The position numbers and the translations under genes were made by a program. Of a stretch of 64,000 nucleotides of DNA, positions 10,835-22,584 are shown in pieces. The stretch spans positions 18,337,368 through 18,401,367 of the forward strand of contig ML664183.1 in assembly GCA_007570785.1 (NCBI GenBank), written 5' to 3'. The notes under the pieces were generated by a model that did no database searches, was not told where the DNA came from, and saw only the letters and a program-made list of their open reading frames with translations. Each line of letters opens with the position of its first letter. Position 1 is the first letter of the stretch. This stretch comes from Antilocapra americana (taxonomy: Eukaryota > Chordata > Mammalia > Artiodactyla > Antilocapridae).

Positions 10835-11625
10835 CTGCTATGGAGATGGTGCACAAGAAAATTACTTGCCAGTTCTTTTAAATGTAAGATCCACCACTGC
10901 TATCACTAAGGTCATAAAATAATAAAGTAAGCCAGAGAATTGTAGGGGAATAGTCAAGTGAAGAATCATGAAACATGCAGAACTGAGTATTCTGTACATC
11001 ATTATCAAATATGAGTTATTGATACAGACAGACCTCACGTCTCAATGAGTCCTCATTTCCCCCAATGCCATTTCTGCTGTCTGGTTCTCTCACAGTGACA
11101 CCTCTCTTTTATTTGATCAAATTATATTTTTATTTAGTAGCTGTGTGAGGGCCATGATAAACAGAGATGCTTAGTACATATGGCCTAAGATATAATAACT
11201 ATTCAGTATCTCTTAGTTCAATGAGACTTGGAAAATATTAGCCCATTCATTTTTCTATCTCCCTTTCAAAGACATCCTAGCATATTTCTTGGGTTGGGAG
11301 TCTTATAAAGCCCAATGGGAAACCCATGTTTTAGATTAACCTCCCTGCACCCAAAGAAAGCAGTTTAGTTTCACCTTTGTGTCTTCGTTGCCCTCTGCAG
11401 GTCCTGTGAGTAACTGGTTGTGGTGCTGACTTTTCTGTTTTCTTTATGCTGCCTCTGGCAACTGTTAAGTGAGATAGAGGAACAGGAGGAAGCACAATTC
11501 ATTCATTTGTGATTTATCCACCTCCCTTTGAAAAATTTAGTGTTCTCCAGCAAGAATTTGATAGTGCCTTCAATTTTTCACTGAGGCTCAAGAGTCTCAC
11601 TTTGTGTAGAAAGATAGGACTAAGG
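10835..11625. other. Unique intronic DNA, nothing recognised
   Basis: No gene, RNA or repeat family recognised. Confidence 0.45.
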
Positions 11626-11626
11626 T

Positions 11627-11733
11627 GGCCAACTCTTTGTGACCCCATGAACTGTAGCCCACCAGGCTCCTCTGTCCATGGGATTCTCCAGGCAAGAATA
11701 CTGAAGCAGGTTGCCATGCCCTCCTCTAGAGGC
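11627..11733 (-). mobile_element. Truncated Bov-tA/BovB-tail SINE fragment, minus strand
   Basis: Only the BovB-derived tail half is present (ccaactctttgtgaccccat to ggttgccatgccctcctc). The tRNA-like head is missing. Clear ruminant SINE remnant. Confidence 0.82.
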
Positions 11734-11739
11734 TAAGGA

Positions 11740-13340
11740 GTTGTACATATGCCAGAACCTATACAGACAACATCTTCTCTTCTCTTGTTCAGCTCTAGGC
11801 TAAAACCATCATTTTTGTAGATCAAAACAGCTAAATAACAGCAATTTTGCATAATGTAGAAAGAGAACATTCATCATGGCTTTGCAGTTAAGATGTCCCA
11901 ACCTGAGCTAGAAAGTCAACATTGGTTGCTTATAGCCTAAAGGTCTGACTTCAAACACTATGCCTAGTTCTTGGAAGCCTCATCATCTGATAAATGTTAA
12001 GTTACAAAACGAGGTTAGAAAAGATGAGTTCTAAGGCAGACAACCAAGTCTCTAGGCTGGACTGATACAGGAAATGAATGAGAAAATAGCCAATAACTGT
12101 TGGTGTAGGATGAATGGGGTTGCTGAAAGCAGCCAGAACTACATTAACACCAGGATATGCAACTTTCAGAAGTGTGACCAAGCTACAGCTTCATAGAAAA
12201 CTAGAGTGGAGGGCTTTTGAATGTGGCAGAAATATTCACTAATGCACTAACTATTTTAGGGAACAACAATGGATCATTTGGGTGGGCTGAGAAGCAGAAG
12301 CCCAGCTTCAAGGTAAGCTAACACCAGAGTAACAATCCAAGGGAAAAATTTTATGTGTACTTAATGGGAAAGTACCTTTTTGGGTCACAGAAACATTATA
12401 CACAGAACAGGAGCTCCTTCTGATTGTTTTGGGGAAGAAAGTAACATTTTCCAGTACTGAAATATGGCTTTTCAGTATTCAAATATGTCTTATACAAACA
12501 TTTCTTCTAAAAAAGAAGTATTTTTTATTCTATCAGGAAACCACAGCAACTTAGTTATACAAATTCTATTTTTTTACATCCTTCTGCAATTTGACCCAGT
12601 TGGAAAAGTAGACTGTTGTGATTTTTATCACAGTGTTCTCACATTTCTGTCCTTTAAACTCATTCACATAATTTCATTCTTCAAGTTTCCTGAGAAATAA
12701 TGAATGTCCTTCAGTTTACATTGAAATAGTCACAGGTACATAATACAGATGTGTTGTACAGGTGACAGTCACTGATCCTAAGGAAGTGAAAGGAGAGAGG
12801 CAGGGAAAGCAGTAAACCCTGAGGAATCTTACGTAAAAGAATAGAGGGACCAATCAGTGAAACAAAACATGATTTTAGTGGTAACCATGGCAACCTTCAG
12901 GGGTAAGGAAGAACATGGAGCTTTCTGGTCATTATTATTATTGTATTTCAACATTTATTGACTGACTTCCTTGCATGGGATTGGGGTAATCAATTTTTTT
13001 CTCAAGAGGAGTGGATAAATGGAGATCAGTTTTTCCAAAAGAAAAAAAAAAACAGCACATTCTAAGGGTTTTTAATGAAGTTGAGAATGTCAGATAACAA
13101 AGGGAATGTTAAGTTCTCTCTTTGGTGCAGTGGATAAGATTTTTAAACTTAGAGACTATATCCTATAAGGGACTGTACAGTAACATTTATACCAAAGATA
13201 TCTGATAGGTAAAAAGATAAATGATAAATTCTGTGACGTGGGAAAAAAGATGCCAAAGGTTAGAGTTAAGACTCACTGGGTTCTTGTTCAGAGAGAGAAC
13301 CATTAATACTTCTTTTGAGGTTAACCATAGTCTTGGGGAG
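11740..13340. other. Unique intronic DNA, nothing recognised
   Basis: No supported gene. Open frames of 60-80 codons occur on both strands without homology I recognise. Short A-run at about 13041-13051. Confidence 0.45.
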
Positions 13341-13344
13341 TCCC

Positions 13345-13450
13345 TGGGGCTCTGGTTCTGCCACTTTCTGCTATGTTGATAGTGATTCCTAACCTCTCTG
13401 AATCTGAGTTTTCCTCATCTGTAAAGTCACATAGTTTGTGTATTGAATTA
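13345..13450 (+). repeat. MIR SINE, plus strand
   Basis: 'ctggttctgccactttctgc' followed by 'cctaacctctctgaatctga' and 'ttttcctcatctgtaaagtc' is the MIR core in order. Confidence 0.85.
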
Positions 13451-13612
13451 AATGTCCTTTGAGTATACTAACAAATCATTAGCTGGTATTATTCAATTTG
13501 TGAACTCCTATTGAGAGTTTGTGTACTCTGTGCTGGCACTCTTGAATGGAGGAAATAGAAAGGCTAATTCAATTCATCTACCTACCAGGGCTCGGAGGAC
13601 TTGAGAAGTTCT

Positions 13613-13854
13613 CATGAAGGAAAGGGGGCTTCGCAGGTGGTTCAGTGGTAAAGAGTCTGCTTGCCAATATAAGAGGTGCCAGAGACAGAGATTCAACCCC
13701 AGAGTTGAGAAGATCCCCTGGAGTAGGAAGTGGCAACCTGCTCCAATATTCTTGCCTGGAAAATTCCATAGACAGAGGAGTCTGGCCGGCCCCAGTTCAT
13801 GGGTCGCAAAGAGTCGGACAGGACTGAGTGTGCATGCGCGCACATGAAGGAAAG
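13613..13854 (+). mobile_element. Bov-tA SINE with perfect 12-base target duplication
   Basis: Plus-strand SINE from 'gggcttcgcaggtggttcag' to the tail 'gagtcggacaggactgagtg', ending in a purine-pyrimidine alternation TGTGCATGCGCGCACATG. CATGAAGGAAAG at 13613-13624 recurs exactly at 13843-13854. Confidence 0.95.
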
Positions 13855-13859
13855 AGTTA

Positions 13860-16570
13860 GGAACTGGACGACTGAGCATACGTCTTTATTTGCCCCAATA
13901 GCCAGGGTGGTGTCTAATGTCCTGGTGGGATGATTAAAAGCACTCAGTTTCACATGCAAAAATGTTCTGGTTTGCATCAGAGATCATTTGGTCCCTGTCG
14001 TTAGAAAAGGGCTGCAGTGTGCGGCCCCTCCATGGAAGGGAGGTACCATGGGGTACCACAGCTGGGCTAAATCCTGGGCATCAGCTCATGGGTAGCACAG
14101 AAGGGGAGAAAAGCTGTGCCCGTGGTGATATCCACATGCTTTGATGAACCAGGGAAGCCCAAGCACAGTCAACTCCAACTTCAGTAACCCCGAACAACAT
14201 AAGTTGCAGTATTGTTCCCCGTTTCGAGTCCCTTGTTTCTGTCTTTTTTTCATCTTTAAAATCTAGTCAATTTCCACGCATCTTCCTGACATTTGGCTGC
14301 TGAAATTCCCCTGCCTCTCAAGTTTTGTTTTGTTTTGTGTTTAATCCGTTGTAACCCGGCCTTGCCGAGGGCCACATATGTGCCTGCTGCTGCCACCTCG
14401 TGGCCATATCATCGTGTCATGGTTGCCTTTATCTTTGAGCCCAGCTCTGGGCTAGGCTAGAATTTACTTCAAGGAATTACTCAGGCACTGCTTCTGGTTT
14501 GATGGAAAATGATTGGAAAGTAAAGATGTTTTACAAAGTACACAAATACTTAATCTCTATTTAAACAGTTTTGTTTTTCTTGAAAAAGGGTTTTAGGAAC
14601 TAACTGTAAAAGCATTGATATGCCAGTTCAACACAGAAGCTAAACAGTGTTGACTGGATGAGTACGTTCATCAGGAGGAAAGAACAACTGTTCATGCCCT
14701 TCTTCAAGCAGAGTTAAAGTTCTGTTATCAAATGCAGTGTCTTGGTCTTGCTTCGCACCAGGTGAAGAATAGATTCTCCAAAGTGACACTGGTTTGATTG
14801 GCTTAGAAATTATTCTCTATACCTGGCATGTATGTCCCTCCAGGCTGTGCTGTAGTATAATTATGGAATCTCTATCTTGTACTAATAACTCCAGAATTTC
14901 TCATTGAGAATGCAAATTTTGCTCTTCTTCTTTACTTTTTTTTTTTTTTAAGTCTACCATCTTTCTACTAGTGTTGAACAAGAGATATTTGCTTTCTTCA
15001 TAACTCTGTCTTCCTTATTCTGGCCTTTTCCACAAATAGGCATCTATCTCCTTTTCCCTATTTCTGGTTCATCCTGATGATTTTTATCGCCAGATATCTT
15101 CCCACAAAACCTTCTGTTCACCATGAAGATTCCTAGTGGTTCTTATCTACTGAAGTAATTCTAGTGGACTGAATTTGTTCTTTAATTTTTGAGAAAATGT
15201 TCCTCTTAACTGGCTCAGTATATTGATATACAGAATATCAATAACAATGAGTAATGTAAGTAAAGCCACATCTATATCATAACAGTTGAGGAGTAATAAG
15301 CTCCCCATTATTCCAACTCTCCTGATGATTTTTCTGGAAAGCTGAGAAGAATATTTTAGGACATAGTTCACAGAGGCCATTTGGATATTTAATATTCTGT
15401 AATTATTTTTGACTTACAATGTGCTATTCAAAAGCAGATTCTAGAAATAAACTTACAGTGGTTTCACTCAGGGTAAAAATAGGGAATAAATTGAACTACG
15501 GTCATCATATTAAATTATACTACCATATTATGCTTTCTACATTTGGATCTGTATCGTCTTAGAGATTTCTGTGCTGCATTTGTCTTGAGTCTGTGCTTTC
15601 CAAAAATATTACCAAGACTCTTCTTCTTTTGGTACCATTATGGTACCTTATTTGAAATATCAAATTGCAGATATTTGAGACCATAGTGTTTTATTGTTGG
15701 AAATAGCCTTAGATAAAACATAGCTAGCCTTCTCTTTCTTTTAACATTGAAGAGCTGGAAGCCCAGAGAAACAAAGTATTTGCCACAGGTCGCACAAGTA
15801 GATCTAGACCATCCTCTTTTGACCATTCTGGCATCATTCATTTTATTTATAAATGTATGCATATAATGTAAATATTTATATTATACTCTCCTACACATAT
15901 TTTATAATTTTTTCTTGTTTTATGAATTATAGATCTTTTGAACATGGTATTTTTCTATTACTTTCCCAAGAAAAAAATAAAAGAAACATTTTTTCAAGGA
16001 TTTCTTAGCTTTCAAAAATGTATAGGCCGCTTCAGTATGTTAGTCCTGTGTTAAAATGATTTTAGCTAATGCCTAAAAATAACCGTCCTCTGTCAAGACT
16101 GCTTTGGAGGGCAGCATTCATTAGATCCATGAGGTTATGTTTACAGCATATTGCTATATGGGCACTGTTTGTCATCTTTCACAAGCCTTTAAATTAGAAT
16201 AAATGTGGAACCCTTTAAACAGGCCATAATATGATCCTGTTGCCATTAATACGTGATGAAAGGCTCACATGTTTCTCCAAATACATTTATTTTAATGTGT
16301 TCAGATTTCAAGGGTGCTTTAAAATGACATTCTATTGCCGTTTTGTTTTTATAGACTAGTGTCAGTAGCAAAATGGATGTGTCTAGCAAAGTCAAGGATT
16401 AATTCCCTCTCAGAATACCCCAGCGAGATGTTTTCCCTGCTGTTTTGTTCCATGACGATTCAAACACAATTATTGTAAGGAAGGTGGATATGAATTTTTA
16501 AGATGATTTTCCTTGTTGATTCTTTACTATTCTAGTTGTAGTTTTACATTTTTGAGCAGAATACATTCCT
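13860..16570. other. Mostly unique intronic DNA
   Basis: No gene supported. The stretch 14010-14410 is less AT-rich than its surroundings and holds a CTCF-like site. A reversed MIR remnant is likely near 15740-15820 ('gcccagagaaacaaagtatt', 'gccacaggtcgcacaagtag'). 16020-16450 reads as single-copy sequence. Confidence 0.45.
14390..14403 (-). promoter_or_regulatory. CTCF-like binding motif
   Basis: CTGCCACCTCGTGG; the minus strand reads CCACGAGGTGGCAG, differing from the published CCGCGNGGNGGCAG core at one base. It sits outside any repeat I recognise. Sequence match only; occupancy is not shown. Confidence 0.5.
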
Positions 16571-16576
16571 TTTTTC

Positions 16577-16611
16577 TTTTCCTCCCTTTCCTCCCTCCCT
16601 TCCTTCCTTCC
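16577..16611. repeat. Polypyrimidine (CCTT/CCCT)n tract
   Basis: Imperfect TTTCCTCCCTTTCC... run ending in TTCCTTCCTTCC. Simple repeat. Confidence 0.9.
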
Positions 16612-17219
16612 ATAATTCATTGGATATTCTTCTTGACATCAGTTATACATCAGGTCTTTTGTGGCATGTTGTAGAGCTTGTGATTTCAGAAAGATTATAT
16701 TGTAATATGATTTTCTTATGTTTCTTACTTTCAGGACTGTATATCAAATACATGATCATATTGTGAAAGGTCAAGTATTATTTGATCTTTAGGAATATTC
16801 TGAAATCCACCCTATTAGAAGTATTTAATCATCACTTTTGTAGAGTGTGCTTATTGGAATTGTTGCAGTTGTAAAGAAAACTTGTGCATAGCTATGTGAT
16901 CTGTGTTGTTTCTTCCATGGTAACCACCCTTGTCCATTGAAAAGCATAGCTCTGTTACCCTACATCTTTTCATTTGTCCAAATGAGATTACGGTTGTCTT
17001 ATAATTAATCCATCGGAGATGGAAAGAGGGGTTTTCTTTAGTTGTGTTTAGTTTAGTTGATGAGAACACTCCAACAACAATATTCTCATTCACTCACTAG
17101 AAGGCTGATTTAATAGAGGCATTGCTGCCTCCGCCCCTTTCGGAAGCCACAGCAGGCAGGCCTGGCTTAGGGTTCATTAGAGTCTGGTTGGATGAAGCAG
17201 ACTGGGAAGCAGCTGTAAA

Positions 17220-17251
17220 TGATCAGGACCAGGCCTGATCAGGACCAGGCC
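17220..17251. repeat. 16-bp perfect tandem duplication
   Basis: TGATCAGGACCAGGCC occurs twice back to back (17220-17235 and 17236-17251), followed by TGA as the start of a third unit. Confidence 0.95.
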
Positions 17252-17727
17252 TGAAGTTGGCTTGCTTCAACTTCTGCCAAGCCCAGCATGGCTCTAAATA
17301 CTTTCTAGATTCCAAAGAAAATATGCCAGCCTTATGCCTGCTGATCATGGGACATAGATGGAATATATGTTTCTGGCTTTGAGGTTTCAGAGGAAATGCT
17401 TATCACTGGTGCAAACACTCTTTGTCTTGCTGCCATATGTGAGCAGAAAAATGATCCTTTAGCTGTATGTGTTTCCTCATGGTGAATAAATAGGTCATTC
17501 TCAATTTTCTTTAAGCTTTCAGGCTAAAGCTGCATTTTAAATGTAATGAAGAAGGGGACCTTAGGGCACACCTTGTATAGGCCCCTTGTTTCATAGAAAA
17601 GTCTCTGAGGACTCAGATCCACACTGGATTAGGGGTGGGTGTTTAGCCAAGGCACCAGGGCATAAAAATGAATGAGTCCTTTCTGTTCGCAGTGGTGCAA
17701 TGTTTGGCCCATCTTATTAATTTAATT

Positions 17728-18143
17728 AAAAGATGAAGGGGCATTTTTCTAGATTCCACATATATGCATGAAGATATGGCATTTGTTTCTCCCTTTCTGA
17801 CTTCACTCTGTATGACAGTCTCTAAGTCCATCCGTGTCTCTATAAATTACAATTTCATTCCGTTTTGTAACTGTGTAATTTTACTTTGTATTTATGGGAG
17901 ATTAGAATTGACACATATATACTATTGATTCTATGTATACAAGAGATAATTAATGAGAGCATACCATATAGCACAGGAAACTCTACTTCAGGCCCTATGG
18001 TGAGCTGAATGGGACGGAAGTCCACAAGGAAGGGGGTATATGAATATGTATGTCTGACTCATTTTGCAGCACAGTAGAAACTTTTACCACATTGTAAAGC
18101 AACTATACTTCAATAAAAAATTAATTCAAAAAGATGAAGGCGC
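17728..18143 (+). mobile_element. Older L1 (L1M-type) 3' end with inverted 5' part
   Basis: Target duplications AAAAGATGAAGGGGC (17728-17742) and AAAAGATGAAGGCGC (18129-18143) bound the insertion. From about 17743 to 17885 the sequence is minus-strand L1 ORF2 end ('ctagattccacatatatgca', 'ttcactctgtatgacagtct'; reverse frame MDLETVIQSEV). From about 17890 to 18120 it is plus-strand L1 3' UTR ('catatagcacaggaaactct', 'gtaaagcaactatacttcaa'). This is the 5'-inversion pattern, in a more diverged copy than the one at 3.4-5.3 kb. Confidence 0.85.
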
Positions 18144-18144
18144 T

Positions 18145-19070
18145 TTATAAACTACAGTGATAGATAACATAAATTGATGAACAGAGAGAGAATGCTATGC
18201 TTAAAGTGAGTAGGTACTGAATAGTGTACAGAGTACTCTATATATTAATAATTAGCTTAAAATTGTAGAGTTCTAATTGCCAACTGACAAAGTAGGTATG
18301 GAATACTTTAAATTCTGTTCCATTTCTAATGGACAAAATATATAAAAAGTTTTCATATGCATGTTTATCATCCATATTATCTTGTTATTGGGGAGATTTG
18401 TTTTGTTTTCATATATTCTCATTCTGTACAGATATAAAAATACAGTTAATTTGTCCATATATGAACTTACAGAAAATGGGCTGGGAGTAAAGAGGGCAGG
18501 CAGGTGATCCTCTTTCTCAATGTATCTCTTTTTACTTTTTCTTTTCTTACCTTTCATTTCTCCCTGTCTTTCTTCATCTTAAATATTTTTTCAGTTTGTT
18601 TTGTGATTGTTTTTTTAAATCCTATAGAATATATGCTTCTATGTTCCTGTTTCCCTGCTTTGTCATGTCCTTTGGATTTCAGAATGCTGTTTTTCATTTA
18701 TTTCCCTACAGCTGTTATCTCTAAGAATAAATTAATTTGAGGAGCTATAATTGCTTTCATTAGACATCTAGTTCCAACATGAAAACAAACAGCAAGAGAG
18801 AGAGAGAGAGAGAAGAAAGACTGAGAAAGAAAGAAAAACCCACAGCTAAATAGTGCCATTTATGCAAAAGCTAACACTGTGTTTTCCTTGGGAAATGTTG
18901 GTACCATGGAGACCCGGCCAATAGCCCTCTACAGACTCATTAAGTTCCAAAGTGAGTTACTCACCTTTATCCAGCAAAGATAAAAAGAAGAACCATTTAG
19001 TAAAACATGGACATTTATTTGTACCAGATGCTATAGACTGCCACCTCTAGAGCCATGGGTATTTTTATAC
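18145..19070. other. Unique intronic DNA with a GA repeat
   Basis: AT-rich single-copy-looking sequence; (GA)n at about 18794-18815. Open frames at 18273-18557 (-) and 18504-18740 (+) are low-complexity and not supported as genes. Confidence 0.45.
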
Positions 19071-19071
19071 A

Positions 19072-19159
19072 TAGAGTACCATGGTTTGTACCACATACTC
19101 CTATGACTTGGCCCAGAGCTGATTAATGGAGGATTAATCTGCGATGCCAAAGCCACCAG
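19072..19159 (+). repeat. Left arm of an 88-bp inverted repeat
   Basis: The reverse complement of this segment recurs at 21113-21200 with 85 of 88 bases identical. No known repeat family recognised in the arm. The 1953 bp between the arms include an L1 insertion. Confidence 0.92.
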
Positions 19160-19264
19160 CTAAAAGCTAATGTGTGGCCCATAAGGCATTGTTCCAAGAG
19201 CTCTACCCAGCAGCTGAACCTTTTTCTCAGTGCTGACTATAGCCTTGATCATGAAAGCATGATT

Positions 19265-19393
19265 CCATGTACCAGCAACATCAGTATCACCTAGCAGAAT
19301 CTTCAGTCCCACCCTAGACTTTCCAAATCAAAAATGTTCATTTCACTAAGATTCTAAGTTGATGCACATTAGATTTTGAGAAAACACTGTACT
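19265..19393. repeat. MER5A-like DNA transposon fragment (hAT)
   Basis: 'aacatcagtatcacctagca', 'cagtcccaccctagac', 'tgatgcacattagattttga' and 'gaaaacactg' occur in the order of a MER5A-type nonautonomous hAT element. The L1 at 19396 inserted at its end. Confidence 0.6.
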
Positions 19394-19395
19394 AT

Positions 19396-20236
19396 AAAAC
19401 TCAATGATGCAAATCAAAACCACAATGAGGTATCACTTTACACCAGTCAAAATGGCTGTAATCCAAAAATCTACAAGCAATAAATGCTGGAGAGGATGTG
19501 GAGAAAAGGGAACCCTCTTACACTGTTGGTGGGAATGCAAGCTAGTACAGCCACTATGGAAAACAGTGTGGAGGTTCCTTAACAAACTGCAAATAGACCT
19601 GCCATATGACCCAGCAATTCCACTGCTGGGCATATACACCGAGGAAACCAGAATTGAAAGAGCCACGTGTACCCCAGTGTTCATCACTGCATTGTTTACA
19701 ATAGCCAGGACATGGAAGCAACCTAGATGCCCATCAACTGACGAATGGATAAGAAAGCAGTGGTACATATACACAATGGAATATTACTCAGCATTAAAAA
19801 AAAAATTCATTTGAATCAGTTCTACTCAGGTGGACGAAACTGGAGCCCATTATCCAGAGTGAAGTAAGCCAGAAGCAAAAACAACAATACAGTATATTAA
19901 CACATATATATGGAATTTAGAAAGACGGTAACGAGAACCCAACGTGCGAGACAGCAAAAGGAACACAGATGTATAGAACAGACTCGTGGACTCTGTGGAT
20001 GAGGGCAAGGGTGGGATGATATGGGAGAATGGCATTGAAACATGTTAAATACCATATGTGAAATCAATCGCCAGCCCAGGATTGATCCTCGGGGCTGGTG
20101 CATCGAGATTTCCCTGGGAGAGGGAGGAGGGAGGGAGGAAGGAGGGGGGTTCTGGAGGGGGAGCATATGTAAACCCATGGCGATATCATGGCATTGTATG
20201 GCAAAACTAATAAAAATAAAAAAAAAAACTCAATGA
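19396..20236 (+). mobile_element. L1 (L1_BT type) 5'-truncated 3' end
   Basis: Starts within ORF2 at 'gatgcaaatcaaaacc' and keeps an open frame to about 19814 with the same [17 protein letters not shown] block as the 4.6-kb copy. The 3' UTR with its G-rich tract and an impure A-rich tail follow to about 20228. Target duplication AAAACTCAATGA lies at 19396-19407 and 20225-20236. Simple truncation with no inversion. Confidence 0.95.
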
Positions 20237-20239
20237 GAC

Positions 20240-21110
20240 CTCAGTTTTTGTGGAGGTTGGATGCGGAGCATTGAAACATCACAAACACCAGGTGGGAAAG
20301 AATGACAGAGACATAAAAAAAGAAAATAAGTAAGGCATGAACTAGTGAAAGTCATGAGTTAATGGAATCCATGGAGTAGAACAAATATGAATAAAGTCCC
20401 ATTAACTGATGGAGAGAGCACAGTAAAAGCAGAGACAGAGCTAAGCTAAGGGCACACACACCGAAGTAGAGGGCACTGAACAGCTTGCTTGAGAGGATGA
20501 CTTCTAAAACTGATTCTGAGCTGGAGAGCTGCTTTCTGAGTGCTGAAACTCCTGTTGCATTCTGAAGAGCATTCTGTTCTCCGTACGTTCTCATTGTGCA
20601 ACCCCTAAAGCAGTGCCCTTGTTGCTTACATTCCTGAAAAGTTGCAGCAAATTCTTATTAACAGTTTGAGACACTTCATTTTTTGAGGTAACTTAGGAAT
20701 ACCTTTGACCTTGGCAAGCTGAAAGATTCTCAAAAGCACATCATTTACAAGACTTTTAGTTCTTTAACGTATTCCCAGGTCAGGTTCATATTTTTCTGTA
20801 AAAATTAAGTTTTGTGGAAAGCTGAACTTTAATACCACTTACGGTTTAACCTATTCCTGATGAAGCTATGAAAAAGAGGTGTAGGGACTTCCAGAATGGT
20901 GGTCTGAGGAACCTGGCAAACCCTTTCCCTAAAAATAAAAGCAAAACAAACTCCCCCCAAATTGACAAAGTAGCCATTTCAGGAGTCTGGAAATTGCTCA
21001 AAGGCACACAGTAATTTGATAAGCTTTTATTGAAAAAAGCTGCTGGACCCTGGATAAGAGCAGTAGGAGTCTACAGCATTTTTGCCCAGGGTTTTTGCAT
21101 CACATTTTTG
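20240..21110. other. Unique intronic DNA, nothing recognised
   Basis: No gene or repeat family recognised. This is part of the spacer between the arms of the 88-bp inverted repeat. Confidence 0.45.
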
Positions 21111-21112
21111 CC

Positions 21113-21200
21113 CTGGTGACTTTGGCATCGCAGATTAATCCTCCATTAATCAGCTCTGGGTCAAGTCATAGGAGTATGTGGTACAAACCATGGTATTCTA
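21113..21200 (-). repeat. Right arm of an 88-bp inverted repeat
   Basis: Inverted copy of 19072-19159 with three substitutions. Similarity drops sharply just outside the 88 bases on both sides. An AT-rich tract starts about 30 bases downstream. Confidence 0.92.
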
Positions 21201-21229
21201 AGTAATCACTCCCAGGTACATATTTTATG

Positions 21230-21390
21230 TACAAATGTACATGAAGATATCACATATAAAATATACATATATTTTATAATTATATTTTATCTCTTTTCAG
21301 TCAATAATATAAAATATAATATAAAATAATTATATATAAATAATATATATAAATATATAATATAAATAATATCAAATATAATAATATAAG
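21230..21390. repeat. AT-rich low-complexity tract
   Basis: About 150 bases of ATAATATAAA-type words with few G or C. Imperfect rather than a clean microsatellite. Confidence 0.85.
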
Positions 21391-22440
21391 ATTAATAGTC
21401 TTTTATATTTTCTTCCAAGTTTATCTTCTACTGTCTTCATTTCCTCATATATACTACATTCTAGTCATCGTCTCCTGTAACGTGAAGGACTTCTGTTAGT
21501 ACTGTAAGGCATGTCTGCTAGTAACAGATTCTTTTATTTTGTATCTGAGATTATGTTTATTTCAACTGTATTTTTTAGGACTATTTTTGCTGGATACAGG
21601 ATTCTCATTTAATAGTTTTGTGTTTTCTTTTTTGTTTGTTTGTTTTCGGCACTTTTCTTTGCATCTCGGTGCTTTCTAACCTCCAATATTTATAAACAGA
21701 AATATGCTGTTAATCATATACTATCAGTGCATGGTGAATTGTTTTTCTCTTGATGCATTCATTCAATTATCTCTGTCTTTCAAAAGTTTGACTCTGTGGC
21801 TGGATATGGAGGTCTTTGTGTTTATTCTACTTGGAGTTTTATGAGATTCATATATCTGTAGATTAAATTTATCAAATTTATGAAATTTATAATTATTTAG
21901 TTCTTCACATATCTTTTCTACCTGCCTTTTTCTCAGCCCTTCCTGAGATTCCTATTATGTGTATGTTGGAATGTTTGAGGATGTCCTTAATGCCTTAATG
22001 TTTTGAGACTGTTCATTCTTTAATGTTCATTTTCCTTTCTGTTCTTTAGGATGGGTAATTTTTATTGGTCTGTCTTCAAGTTTACTGACTCTTCCTCTGA
22101 TATCTTGAATGTGCTGTTGAGCTTATGTGGTGAATTCTTAATTTCAGTTATTATACTTTTCAGATATGGATTTTCTATTTGTTCTTTTTGATAATTTTTA
22201 TGTTTCATTGATACTCTCTATTTGAAAAGTCATTGTTGTCATAGTTACATTTAAATCATTTGAACATGATTTCTTTTAGTTCTATGAACATATTCACAAT
22301 AACTGATGTAGAGCTTTTGTATGCCAAGTTTAGTATATGAAGCCCTTACAGACAGTTCACAAGAATTTTTTTCCCTTCTTAGAATAGATCATACTTTTCT
22401 ATTTCATTACATGTATCATAATTTTTATTTTATGAAAGCT
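21390..22440. mobile_element. Ancient L1-type (L1M) fragment, heavily decayed
   Basis: Phrases such as 'ttttgctggatacaggattc', 'ctttctaacctccaatattt', 'gtctttcaaaagtttgactc' and 'tattctacttggagtttta' are familiar from old mammalian L1 copies. Orientation and subfamily are not assigned. No usable reading frame remains. Confidence 0.5.
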
Positions 22441-22584
22441 AGAGACTTTATATAATATATTGTGGCAGCTCTGAATTCTAATTTTCCCACTGGAGAGAAA
22501 AGAAAATAAATGAACATTTCAATTGAAAAAATAAAGACTTGAATAGGCAGACAGTTTTACCAAGGAAGACAGATGAATGGTCAT

